Assembly: GCF_003316845.1 (NCBI RefSeq)
Contig: NZ_QMIK01000001.1
Coordinates: 1,178,001-1,242,000 of the forward strand
Length of the DNA: 64,000 nucleotides
Direction: 5' to 3'
Origin: Cognataquiflexum aquatile
GTDB lineage: Bacteria; Bacteroidota; Bacteroidia; Cytophagales; Cyclobacteriaceae
In this document: positions 37,788 to 46,455 of the stretch, piece after piece
How positions within the stretch are numbered: the first letter of the stretch is position 1
Layout of the letters: each line of letters begins with the position of its first letter
Translations under genes and position numbers: made by a program
Notes under the pieces: model-generated
Seen by the model: only the letters and a program-made list of their open reading frames with translations
The model's database searches: none
Told to the model about the DNA's origin: nothing

Positions 37788-39182
37788 TTATTTATGGACA
37801 CCTGCTGTTAAGACAAAATTTTTCCTCCACTCCTCATGCCTCAGACTTATATAATATTTTGTTTTTGACAAATTAGAATATAAGCTTAAAAAAATCATGG
37901 TAATTGAAAATGAATAAGAGTTAACTGAGACGTAGTAAAAGAAAAAGAAGTCCCATAAAATAAACAGAAATAATATCCATTTTAAAATCTTATTGGTATT
38001 AAACCTAATCAACATAAAACCAAAACTTAAAAAAAGTATAACTCCAAAAAAACCATAGGCAATAAAAGTTTGAAAAAAACCGCTGCTACTTCCTTTGGAT
38101 TTTAAACCATATTTACCAGAATCAAAATTCTCATAATCTACATCAATTTTAGAAAAACCGTCTCCTATATAAAAAGAGCTATCCTTTAAATTAATATTAT
38201 GCAGAAATTTACTTAGTAATTCCAAACTTCCACCTCCACGACCTTGAATCAAATCTGTTTGATAAACTTTTTTACTATCACCAAAAGAATATTCCATTAA
38301 GTACTCAGAAAAAAAACTAGGGTCAAAACTCCCCCATCTTGAATTTTCAGGATTTAAACTTGGGTTAATTTTAACTGCAACAAACACACAAATAAAGCAA
38401 ATAATAGAAACCTTAAGAAAATCAACCGGATTGATTCTTCGAGAAAAAACATAAGTCAAAATAACAAAAATTGGAAATATGAAAATTATTGATCTTTTAT
38501 CCCCAATAATTGAAACACTAAAAACTATTAATAGATACAACCAATCTTTATAGCTAAGAAAACCATCTTTTTTAACCCAAATTAAAAAGAAGGCTATAAT
38601 GGGTAAAATATTACTAGCTCCACCACCATTAAAAGAAATACTCCCCACCAAAGATTCTCCAAATCCCCAAATAAAAAACTTGAACAACGCGAAAATAAAT
38701 TGGACACCTATAATCCATAACAAGGCATCTATATAAAATTCATATTTGATTTTAGGATAATGGACGAAACCAAGGATAAAAATAATGGGAACTAATTTTT
38801 TTTGAAATTGGCTAAAAATAATTAAAAAGTCTTGATCATTAATGTAGAAATTTAAGGAAAACAATACTCCCAAAAATAATAGCAAAATTATATAGGATAA
38901 TTTATATCGGCTAAACTTATATTGAATTATAGGACCTAAAAACAAGTAAAGCGAAAAAAATAAAAAACCCAATTTATATATTCGGGTAAATGATGTATAC
39001 TCATATCCTATGTATGAAAATAGCCCTTCACAATAAATGAAAATAAAAAATAAAACTAGTTTATCAAGTTTAAATTTGATGTAAATAGCCAACATACTCA
39101 GCGCAACTAGCAAATAATAAAAAGGTAATAGACCATTGCCTAAATACATTTCCACACCCTCTGCTAGAGAACTTTCCTCCAT
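37788..39182 (-). CDS. wzy: O-antigen polymerase-like (Wzy-type) membrane protein
   Basis: A 464-residue integral membrane protein with about eleven hydrophobic helices, among them LPFYYLLVALSMLAIYIKF, LVLFFIFIYCEGLFSYIGY and WLYLLIVFSVSIIGD. A long non-membrane segment (about residues 290-375) with QTDLIQGRGGGSLELLSKFLHN fits the large periplasmic loop of Wzy and O-antigen ligases, and the arginine in GDKRS is conserved in that group. The assignment as polymerase follows from topology and its position among a flippase and glycosyltransferases; sequence conservation in this family is very low, so a ligase role is possible. Confidence 0.75.
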   Translation of the reverse strand: MEESSLAEGVEMYLGNGLLPFYYLLVALSMLAIYIKFKLDKLVLFFIFIYCEGLFSYIGYEYTSFTRIYKLGFLFFSLYLFLGPIIQYKFSRYKLSYIILLLFLGVLFSLNFYINDQDFLIIFSQFQKKLVPIIFILGFVHYPKIKYEFYIDALLWIIGVQFIFALFKFFIWGFGESLVGSISFNGGGASNILPIIAFFLIWVKKDGFLSYKDWLYLLIVFSVSIIGDKRSIIFIFPIFVILTYVFSRRINPVDFLKVSIICFICVFVAVKINPSLNPENSRWGSFDPSFFSEYLMEYSFGDSKKVYQTDLIQGRGGGSLELLSKFLHNINLKDSSFYIGDGFSKIDVDYENFDSGKYGLKSKGSSSGFFQTFIAYGFFGVILFLSFGFMLIRFNTNKILKWILFLFILWDFFFFYYVSVNSYSFSITMIFLSLYSNLSKTKYYISLRHEEWRKNFVLTAGVHK

Positions 39183-39439
39183 AAAATTTATTTTTTGAAG
39201 TTTAATTAATTTTGTTTTAAAAAATAAAAGGTATTATTTATAAATTATTAAGATAAATTTTTGACAATTGATAGGGTTACAAAAGATTCAATTTCATTGC
39301 CGAAGAAGGGTTTGAATCCAAATATCATTTAATAAAAAAGTTAATCAACAAAAAGGACATTTTTTTTTTAGAGGGATGAAGACGACCCAAACAAGAGGTA
39401 GCCATAATAGAAAAACAAAAAAATTATCAACTTAAAAAA

Positions 39440-40510
39440 CTAATGATTGACACTAAATAAACTTATAAAACACTTTTCAACTATTAATGCCCAGTTGTTA
39501 TTAACAACCGACCCCCTAATCAAATCAGAGTTATAATTATCACGATTAGAAATAAGTTTCCCTAAACCTTGACAGAAGCTCAATGGAGTATCTTCAATTA
39601 ATACACCATATTTATTATTAATAACCTTCAAATTTTCTTGAGTTTTAGTAGCAATTACGGCCATACCAGCACTTAAATATTCAAAGGTTTTGGTAGGGGG
39701 TTGAAGGTTATATGCTTTAGAAATCGGTACATATGAAATTCCAATTTGACAACAATCCCAAAGGTATTGAATATCGATATGTCTCTTGCGTCCTAAAAAA
39801 AACACTGTTTCGTTTAGATTATTCTCCAAAATACAATTTTTAATGTTAAATATTTCTTGTTTTGTACCATCTCCAACTACATAATACTTAATTAATTGAT
39901 CGGGATTTTTACTTCTAAATAGTACAAGTCCTTCAATGGTTTGATTTATGTTCCTATTATTTAATGTTCCGACATATAACAAATTTAACCCTTCACTAAA
40001 ATTTTTATTAATACTTGAAATAGTATTTGTACCAATTGGTAAAATTGAAGTTTTGTTTTGAGGGAGATTTAAATGACCTCTTACTTTTTCTGTAATTACT
40101 GTTACTTTGTTAAAAAAAGTTGCCTCTTTTGTAATTTTTTGATCAAGTTTAAAGTTCAAACCTTCATCATTAGAAATAGAAACACTTCTAATATCTAAGA
40201 TCATATTTTTCCAAAAAAACAACCTTTTTATCCAAGAACAACCAGGGAAATATTGGATGAAAATAAAAGAACGGTTAATTAGAAGGTAAAAAAAACAACT
40301 CATCGAAAATAATAACCCATTAATAATTTTATTATTTCTATCCTTTATGTAGACAACATCTATTCCACATTCTACAACTTTGGTGTATCCACTATCAAAA
40401 CATATAAATAAAATTTCAAATAAATTTTTTGAATACTTACAGTGCATGTAAGCATCAGTATGATATCCAAATTGATTTTTATTAATATAGATTAATTTAA
40501 ATTTTTTCAT
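39440..40510 (-). CDS. Glycosyltransferase family 4-like protein
   Basis: A 356-residue GT-B glycosyltransferase. The C-terminal donor domain is clearest: LNLLYVGTLNNRNINQTIEGL, KYYVVGDGTKQEI, FFLGRKRHIDIQYLWDCCQIGISYVP and PTKTFEYLSAGMAVIATKTQEN with the conserved glutamate in KTFEYL. The N-terminal half is AT-rich and poorly conserved, with a hydrophobic stretch GLLFSMSCFFYLLI. It lies between Wzy and Wzx in the AT-rich cassette. Donor and acceptor are unknown. Confidence 0.82.
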   Translation of the reverse strand: MKKFKLIYINKNQFGYHTDAYMHCKYSKNLFEILFICFDSGYTKVVECGIDVVYIKDRNNKIINGLLFSMSCFFYLLINRSFIFIQYFPGCSWIKRLFFWKNMILDIRSVSISNDEGLNFKLDQKITKEATFFNKVTVITEKVRGHLNLPQNKTSILPIGTNTISSINKNFSEGLNLLYVGTLNNRNINQTIEGLVLFRSKNPDQLIKYYVVGDGTKQEIFNIKNCILENNLNETVFFLGRKRHIDIQYLWDCCQIGISYVPISKAYNLQPPTKTFEYLSAGMAVIATKTQENLKVINNKYGVLIEDTPLSFCQGLGKLISNRDNYNSDLIRGSVVNNNWALIVEKCFISLFSVNH

Positions 40511-40896
40511 TTACTTAAAATTTAAATACTAAAAATCTACAAAATATTTTGATTAGTTGATTAAGATGTAAATGTCCGCTGCAATTCAATCAATAATATA
40601 TATTTTGATAAGGTGGATTCTTAATTTAAGGAGAAAAAACACAAGCCAATGCTTATCATCTTTTTTAATGGATTTTAATCACTTGTTTCCATGTACAGTT
40701 CTTTATCAATAGATTCTTTAATAATAGAAAATATCGAAACCTTGATAGATTTGAAACAGAATGATTATATCTAAAAAGAAGGATTTTATCCAGAAAAATT
40801 ATCAATTTCAAGTTTCAAATTTTTCAGCCTCGCTTCAACCATATAACAGAGAAAATAGGAATTAAAAAAAAGTTGAAATTAGCTTAGGTGATTTTT
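40511..40896. other. AT-rich gap, no gene seen
   Basis: A 386-base region within the polysaccharide cassette, strongly AT-rich, between the glycosyltransferase and Wzx genes. No open frame of useful length, tandem repeat or consensus promoter was recognised. It may be what is left of a lost gene. Confidence 0.5.
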
Positions 40897-42309
40897 TTAT
40901 TTTTTTTTGCTTTCCGCTATCAGTTTAAAGGTCATCTTAAAAAATTTATTTTCTACAATTAAAAATAGAAATACAATTCCGATAAGGAAATACCTTATGA
41001 AAAAATTTTCGGAAAGGAAAAAAATAAAAGATAAACAAAAACAAAAAAATAGTAGGATGTTTTCTTTAGAACTTAAAAAAGAAATTTGGCCTTGAAAACT
41101 TGTATATAAAGTTAGAAAAAGATAGTTTATAGCAGAAGGAAGCATAATGAAAAATGCCATACCTAAAATCCCAAATTCATTTTTAAAATAAAGAAGAAAC
41201 AAACCTGAAATTATATAACTTAATAACTGAGCAAGTGATAAAATATAAACTTTATTATTTGTATAAGGCAAATAACCTCTCATCCTTACCATAATCTTAA
41301 AATAATTTAATAAAAGTATGAGATTCAGTATGAACATAGAATCTTTAAATTCATTAGCATTAATCAAAGAAATAATTTCAGGAGAAGCTAAAGAAAATAT
41401 AATGATGATCGACAAAATTAATACAGATATACTATGGGAAATTTTAACAGTATCACTTTTAAAATTCTCGTTATCTTTATTCTCAAATAGCAATGGCATC
41501 CATGTCATGTGAATTGCAGTATTAATCAATTCCAATAACGAAGCAAGTCTAAGAGTGAAATTGAGTAAGCCAATTTGGCTATTGGAAAAGTAATCAACCA
41601 AAAGAAATCTAGAAAATGGTTCCCAAAAACCGATAAGAAAAATGTAAGGAATTAGACGTCCTGAGTATTTTATAATTTTTGTGATATAGTTAAGTTCAAT
41701 TGAAAATTTTATATAGTTTTTGTTGATAAAAATAAAGCAAATAGTTGAGAAAATGACCTGAAATAAATGACCTAAAATAACAGAAATTAGTCCAAAATCC
41801 AGATAAAAAAGAAAAAATAAGATAGTAAATATTTTAACTAAAACAGCCAATATGTTAATAATTGTGAAAATCTTTGCTTTATTATCATATCTTGGAATTA
41901 CACTCAAATAAGTACTTATTGCATTAAAGAAAACATAAAATATTCCAATAAAGTAAAAATTGAATTGGCTAATATCTCTTATGTAATACTTTAAAATATA
42001 GTCAGAAAAAAAATGCAAAATTACAACAACCACTATAGCTAAAAAAAGTGTTATAATTAAGCCACTACTTATTAATTTTCTTTTCTCTTCAAATTCCTTG
42101 GTCTCATAAAAAAACCTTCCAATCGCTGTATATATTTCTGAATTAATCAATAATGTAGCAAAACTAAAGAGAGTCAAAAACAACTCCATATAACCAAAGT
42201 CGTTGCTATCTAGAAAAAGGACATAAACTGGTAAAAGTATGAAGCCAGACGCCTTAGTTATAAGGGGAATTAGTCCATAAACAAAAAGATTTTTATTGAA
42301 ATTTTTCAA
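40897..42309 (-). CDS. wzx: Oligosaccharide flippase (Wzx-type)
   Basis: A 470-residue membrane protein with 12-14 hydrophobic helices, fitting the MOP exporter fold that flips undecaprenyl-linked repeat units to the periplasm. It opens LFVYGLIPLITKASGFILLPVY, a start typical of polysaccharide flippases, with FGYMELFLTLFSFATLLINSE next. Later helices include YIISGLFLLYFKNEFGILG and a very hydrophobic C-terminus ending in lysines. It is AT-rich. With Wzy and Wza/Wzc in the same locus, a Wzx/Wzy-dependent route is the likeliest assembly mode. Confidence 0.87.
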   Translation of the reverse strand: MKNFNKNLFVYGLIPLITKASGFILLPVYVLFLDSNDFGYMELFLTLFSFATLLINSEIYTAIGRFFYETKEFEEKRKLISSGLIITLFLAIVVVVILHFFSDYILKYYIRDISQFNFYFIGIFYVFFNAISTYLSVIPRYDNKAKIFTIINILAVLVKIFTILFFLFYLDFGLISVILGHLFQVIFSTICFIFINKNYIKFSIELNYITKIIKYSGRLIPYIFLIGFWEPFSRFLLVDYFSNSQIGLLNFTLRLASLLELINTAIHMTWMPLLFENKDNENFKSDTVKISHSISVLILSIIIIFSLASPEIISLINANEFKDSMFILNLILLLNYFKIMVRMRGYLPYTNNKVYILSLAQLLSYIISGLFLLYFKNEFGILGMAFFIMLPSAINYLFLTLYTSFQGQISFLSSKENILLFFCFCLSFIFFLSENFFIRYFLIGIVFLFLIVENKFFKMTFKLIAESKKK

Positions 42310-42396
42310 AATTCTATATTAAATCAAAAAAACCTATTTCAATTGTCTGTGAATTTTTATTCTTCAAAAAGCCGGAGAATACGGTTCCCAACTTCA

Positions 42397-43035
42397 TTAG
42401 CCCAAACCCCTAATCTTCCTAGCCGGATTCCCTGCCCAGACTTCATTGGCAGGAATGTCGGAGATGACCACCGAACCCGCCCCGACGATGCTGTTGTCTC
42501 CGATGCTGATTCCCTGCTTGGCTACTGCCCCCACTCCAAAAAAAACTTTGCTTCCCAAGGTGACATTTCCCGCCAAAGTGGCATTGGGTGCAACATGGGA
42601 AAAATCTCCGATGACGCATTCATGCTCGATAATCGCCCCGGTGTTGATGATGACTCCCTCGCCGATCTTTGCAAGTGAATTGATGACTGTGTTTTTTCCT
42701 ACAAAGGTGGAAAGACCGATTGTTGCCTTTGATGAAACCAAAGCAGTTTTATCTATCACAGCCAATTGATTAAAACTTTTACTCTTGATAAAACTGACAA
42801 TTTTCTCCCTGATGGAATTGTCACCGATGCAGGGAAATATCAAATTTTCATCTAGGATCGGACCCACATCATCAGCCCTTTCATCGCCAAAAAACTCCAG
42901 GTTGTAGGGATCCTCCACATTAAAATCCTTTGCAAAATACCCCCCAACATGAAGACCCTGCTCCAGGATACTGTCCAAAACCACATAAGCGTGGCCTGAA
43001 TAGCCGATGATGAAGATTTTATTTTGTTGTGTCAT
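42397..43035 (-). CDS. PglD/NeuD-type sugar O- or N-acetyltransferase
   Basis: A 212-residue acetyltransferase. The N-terminal PglD-like Rossmann part (residues 5-90) begins FIIGYSGHAYVVLDS, the usual GxSGHA motif that binds the UDP-sugar; the C-terminal part is a left-handed beta helix of hexapeptide repeats (ATIGLSTFVGKNTVIN, AKIGEGVIINTGAII) with the catalytic histidine region EHECVIGDFSHVAPNAT. Members acetylate 4-amino sugars or sialic acids. A second amino sugar in the repeat unit is therefore likely. GC content is back to the level of the flanking genes here. Confidence 0.9.
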   Translation of the reverse strand: MTQQNKIFIIGYSGHAYVVLDSILEQGLHVGGYFAKDFNVEDPYNLEFFGDERADDVGPILDENLIFPCIGDNSIREKIVSFIKSKSFNQLAVIDKTALVSSKATIGLSTFVGKNTVINSLAKIGEGVIINTGAIIEHECVIGDFSHVAPNATLAGNVTLGSKVFFGVGAVAKQGISIGDNSIVGAGSVVISDIPANEVWAGNPARKIRGLG

Positions 43036-43172
43036 TTTAATTTAAGGGGATGATTTTTTATCTAAATTGAAGAATTGAATTTCATTGTTTTTGTCAAAAG
43101 TCTTTTTTTTGACTTGGGATATTTTCGGCCAAAAACCGGATTGCATTTCCTTTTCTACCAAGATTTGACTCA

Positions 43173-43340
43173 GTCCGAATGGCTCCAGCCAGGCGGGCCC
43201 GTCCGAATGGCTTCAGCCGGGCGGGCCAGTCCGAATGGCTTCAGCCGGGCGGGCCAGTCCGAATGGCTTCAGCCGGGCGGGCCAGTCCGAATGGCTTCAG
43301 CCGGGCGGGCCAGTCCGAATGGCTTCAGCCGGGCGGGCAC
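43173..43340. repeat. Minisatellite: six 28-bp tandem copies
   Basis: Six head-to-tail copies of a 28-bp unit (core GTCCGAATGGCTTCAGCCGG then GCGGGCCA) with exact period: 43173, 43201, 43229, 43257, 43285, 43313. Copies 2 to 5 are identical; the first and last carry a few changes. There is no spacer, so it is not a CRISPR. The array is GC-rich against AT-rich surroundings, holds GGCT-TC-AGCC palindromes, and lies in a 470-base gene-free gap (43036-43505). Because 28 is not a multiple of 3, frames through it rotate and encode nothing convincing. Confidence 0.95.
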
Positions 43341-43464
43341 TACGTGGCCAGTTGTCGCTATCGGCTGTACCCTCAATTTATAAATCCAGCTTCAGGACAA
43401 GTAGGATAGCGACGCCTCCTCTTACCTCTCACCTTTTACAATCCTTCATTCCTCTACCTTCATC

Positions 43465-43489
43465 CTTTCTCTGCGTCCTCTGTGGTTAA
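43465..43489. repeat. Short intergenic element CTCTGCGTCCTCTGTGG
   Basis: CTTTCTCTGCGTCCTCTGTG followed by GTTAA, just before the end of the oxidoreductase gene. Reverse-complemented it reads TTAACCACAGAGGACGCAG, a string I recall from intergenic regions of many unrelated environmental bacteria. The recollection is not verified here. Confidence 0.4.
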
Positions 43490-43505
43490 AAATTTTATTG
43501 ATCTT

Positions 43506-44468
43506 TCAAAGAAACGGATGGTCGGCCAATGGTTTTTTAGAAAAAGGATGGTAATCACCAATCAATCCTATGCCTTTCTGCTGCCTGATGTCATGGACGA
43601 GTTCGACCGAACTTCTAGCTTCCTGCAAACCAAACCCTTTTCCCATCAAAATCCCGGCATAACTTTCGGTATGCAAATCCACAAATCCATCGCTAAACTC
43701 AATTTCCTGTCCTTCCAAAGCCAAAGACCGATAGATAGTTTTCCCTTTTGCCAAGATGGATTCGGGCAATGTTTCCTGATTGATACTCAAAAACCACCTG
43801 ACCCGCGCCCTTTCCAACTCAAGGTATCCTGAAGCCCTGTCATGGGTCTGCAGGTGGACGATATTGCTTTTTACTTTCCCAAAAATCCATACCAACATGT
43901 CAAAAAAATGAATCCCGATATTGGTGGCAATGCCTCCGGATTTGCTTTCATCCCCTTTCCATGAGGTGTAATACCAATTCCCCCGGGAGGAAATATAGGT
44001 GAGGTCAATGTCATGGATTTTATTGGCAGGTTCGGAAATGACTTTTTGCCTGAGGGCCAAAATCGCAGGATGAAGGCGCAGCTGAAGGATGTTGAAAACC
44101 CTCGAACCGGTTTCTTTTTCTACCAATTCAAGTCCGTCCATATTCCATGGATTGAGTACCAATGGCTTTTCGCAGATCACATCGGCACCTAGCCGCAGTC
44201 CAAACCTGATATGTGAATCATGAAGGTAATTAGGCGAACATACACTGACGAAATCCACCCCTTTCCCTTCTCTTTTCAACTTTTCCAGATGTCTGTCAAA
44301 TCTTTCAAATTCAGAAAAGAATGATGCTTTGGGAAAATAGCTGTCCATCACCCCTACCGAATCAAACTTATCAAAAGCAGCCACCATTTGGTTTCCTGTC
44401 TCTTTGATTGCCTTCATATGTTTTGGGGCGATATACCCTGCGGCCCCGATCAGCGCAAAATTCTTCAT
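43506..44468 (-). CDS. wbpB: WbpB/WlbA-like UDP-N-acetylglucosaminuronate 3-dehydrogenase
   Basis: A 320-residue Gfo/Idh/MocA oxidoreductase that by family resemblance oxidises C3 of UDP-GlcNAc-uronate. It begins [20 protein letters not shown], with the NAD-binding glycine motif and the IAPKHMKAI stretch characteristic of WlbA/Wbp[22 protein letters not shown] and [12 protein letters not shown] (with the EKP lysine) follow, and [20 protein letters not shown] is the usual substrate-binding histidine block. Its ATG overlaps the stop of the upstream acetyltransferase by four bases. Together with the next two genes upstream it forms a coherent pathway segment. Confidence 0.93.
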   Translation of the reverse strand: MKNFALIGAAGYIAPKHMKAIKETGNQMVAAFDKFDSVGVMDSYFPKASFFSEFERFDRHLEKLKREGKGVDFVSVCSPNYLHDSHIRFGLRLGADVICEKPLVLNPWNMDGLELVEKETGSRVFNILQLRLHPAILALRQKVISEPANKIHDIDLTYISSRGNWYYTSWKGDESKSGGIATNIGIHFFDMLVWIFGKVKSNIVHLQTHDRASGYLELERARVRWFLSINQETLPESILAKGKTIYRSLALEGQEIEFSDGFVDLHTESYAGILMGKGFGLQEARSSVELVHDIRQQKGIGLIGDYHPFSKKPLADHPFL

Positions 44469-45049
44469 TTTGGAACTTCAGATTTACGGACTTTCTTATT
44501 TTCCAATACATACACTTCGCCGCTTTCTGGACATATTGCTTTTCCTTCTTTGTCAAAATCAAGCTTATGGCCAAATTCCGACATCCATCCTGTCTGTCGG
44601 GAAGGATTACCGATCACTAAAGCATAATCAGGAACGTCTTTGGTCACTACTGCCCCGGCCCCGACAAAAGAATAAGCCCCAATTGCATTGCCGCAAACAA
44701 TTGTCGCATTGGCACCTATTGTAGCACCTTTTCCAACTTTGGTGGATAAATATTCATTCTTCCTGCTGATGGCAGAACGGGGATTGATGACATTGGTAAA
44801 TACCATAGAGGGTCCCAGGAAAACATCGTCTTCGCAGGTAACTCCAGTATAGATAGAAACATTGTTTTGGACTTTGACATTATTTCCAAGGATAACTTGA
44901 GGAGATACTACCACATTTTGACCAATGTTACAGTTTTTTCCGATTTTGCAATTGGCCATAATATGGGAAAAATGCCAGATTTTGGTCCCCTCTCCTATTT
45001 CGCAGCCTTGATCGATATAGGCTGATTCGTGTGCAAAATATGGTTTCAT
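44465..45049 (-). CDS. wbpD: WbpD/WlbB-like UDP-amino-sugar N-acetyltransferase
   Basis: A 194-residue left-handed beta-helix acetyltransferase that should N-acetylate the 3-amino group of UDP-2-acetamido-3-amino-uronate. The first part reads [22 protein letters not shown], where WHFSHI includes the histidine expected in Wbp[23 protein letters not shown] and [31 protein letters not shown] follow, and the C-terminal extension [19 protein letters not shown] fits WbpD/WlbB. It overlaps by four bases (ATGA) at both ends with its neighbours, so the three-gene set is coupled. Confidence 0.93.
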   Translation of the reverse strand: MKPYFAHESAYIDQGCEIGEGTKIWHFSHIMANCKIGKNCNIGQNVVVSPQVILGNNVKVQNNVSIYTGVTCEDDVFLGPSMVFTNVINPRSAISRKNEYLSTKVGKGATIGANATIVCGNAIGAYSFVGAGAVVTKDVPDYALVIGNPSRQTGWMSEFGHKLDFDKEGKAICPESGEVYVLENKKVRKSEVPK

Positions 45050-46173
45050 AGGAAATAGCTTTGGATAGAATCAATGATCAATTCTAATTGTTCAGGTTCC
45101 ATTTCTGTATGCATGGGAAGTGAGATGACTTCCTGACAGAGTTTTTCAGCAATAGGAAAATCACCCTGTTTGCAGCCATAGCTTTGATATGCTACCTGAA
45201 GGTGAACCGGAACAGGATAATATACCATGGTAGGAATTCCGTTAAATGCCAGGGATTTGACAAATGCTTCCCTGTCAACTCCCTTCAATTTGATTGTATA
45301 TTGATGGAAAACATGGGAAGATTCCAGCACCCTTTTTGGAATGGAAATATGTGGATGCTTGTCAAAGGCTTTGTCATAAGCGGCTGCTACCTCATTTCTT
45401 GCTTTGATATATCCGTCCAAATACCTGAGTTTTACCCGAAGCATGGCAGCCTGAATGGTATCCAGGCGGGAATTAACCCCTATGGTGTGGTGATGGTATT
45501 TCTTTTTTTGTCCGTGGGTGGAGATCATCCGCATTTTTTCGGCGAGGTCATGGTCATTGGTAAACAATGCACCGCCGTCGCCAAAACAACCCAGGTTTTT
45601 GGAAGGAAAAAATGAAGTTACCCCAATGTCTCCCATGGTACCCGATTGGGCCACAGTCCAATCCCGAAACCTATAAACCGACCCGATGGATTGGGCGGCA
45701 TCTTCTATCACTTTTAACCTATGTTGCTTTGCTATTTCCAAAATGGATTCCATGTCAGAACATTGTCCAAAAAGATGCACAGGAACAATTGCCACAGTTC
45801 TTTCTGAAATCACAGGCGCAATCTTTGCCACATCAATTTGAAAAGTATCTGGATCTACATCCACAAAAACAGGTTTCAGTCCCAAAAGTGCAATCACTTC
45901 CACCGCTGCGACATAGGTAAATGCCGGAACTATCACTTCATCCCCGGGTTTGAAATCAAGCGCCATCATCGCTATCTGCAAGCCGTCAGTGCCGTTGCCG
46001 CAGGGAATGACGTACTTACAATTGAGGTATTGCTTCAACTCATCAGCAAACAGCCTGACATGGGGTCCGTTGATAAAAGCAGTCTGATCAATGACTTCCT
46101 GCATGGCAGCATCGATTTCATCTTTTATTTTTTCATATTGGGACCTTAGGTCCACCATCTGGATTTTTTTCAT
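45046..46173 (-). CDS. wbpE: WbpE/WlbC-like DegT/DnrJ aminotransferase
   Basis: A 375-residue PLP-dependent aminotransferase of the DegT family that should add an amino group at C3 of the 3-keto-uronate made by the WbpB-like enzyme. It begins [21 protein letters not shown], has [42 protein letters not shown], and the PLP lysine in [30 protein letters not shown] near the C-terminus is typical. The 282 bases upstream hold no gene and no exact TAnnTTTG element; they may hold the promoter of the sugar genes. Substrate is inferred from the WbpB and WbpD neighbours. Confidence 0.93.
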   Translation of the reverse strand: MKKIQMVDLRSQYEKIKDEIDAAMQEVIDQTAFINGPHVRLFADELKQYLNCKYVIPCGNGTDGLQIAMMALDFKPGDEVIVPAFTYVAAVEVIALLGLKPVFVDVDPDTFQIDVAKIAPVISERTVAIVPVHLFGQCSDMESILEIAKQHRLKVIEDAAQSIGSVYRFRDWTVAQSGTMGDIGVTSFFPSKNLGCFGDGGALFTNDHDLAEKMRMISTHGQKKKYHHHTIGVNSRLDTIQAAMLRVKLRYLDGYIKARNEVAAAYDKAFDKHPHISIPKRVLESSHVFHQYTIKLKGVDREAFVKSLAFNGIPTMVYYPVPVHLQVAYQSYGCKQGDFPIAEKLCQEVISLPMHTEMEPEQLELIIDSIQSYFL

Positions 46174-46455
46174 TTGTTCATTATGCTTTCCAAAGGCAAT
46201 GGCATAGCTTCGCCACCTGGGTCACAGTAATTATCGGGATTTGGGAATTAAATCAAACTTTAAATTCATAATTCCAAGGTCTGGGGAGTTTTGTAAAAAC
46301 AATAGTACTTTTCCCGAGGCCGAGGGGTTATTTAAGTTGACATAATGAAAGTTTAACTTGATTATTCATTCTAACCCTCCTCCAACTCCCCTGATTCCTC
46401 CCTCTTACCTTCCACTTTTCCCATCCATTCTTCCTAACTTCAAACTTCTTCCCTT

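Noticed and set aside
36531-42309. Genomic island carrying insertion sequences
   Set aside because: No transposase, integrase or terminal inverted repeats were seen; AT-richness alone fits a polysaccharide cassette.
42343-42678. Plus-strand 111-residue frame opposite the PglD-like acetyltransferase
   Set aside because: Antisense shadow of a gene with clear hexapeptide repeats.
43173-43340. CRISPR array
   Set aside because: The 28-bp units abut each other with no spacers, and no cas genes lie nearby.
43075-43409. Repeat-encoded proteins with SEWLQPGGPVRMASAG-like units
   Set aside because: These reading frames arise from a 28-bp tandem repeat whose period rotates through all frames; there is no start context or family resemblance.
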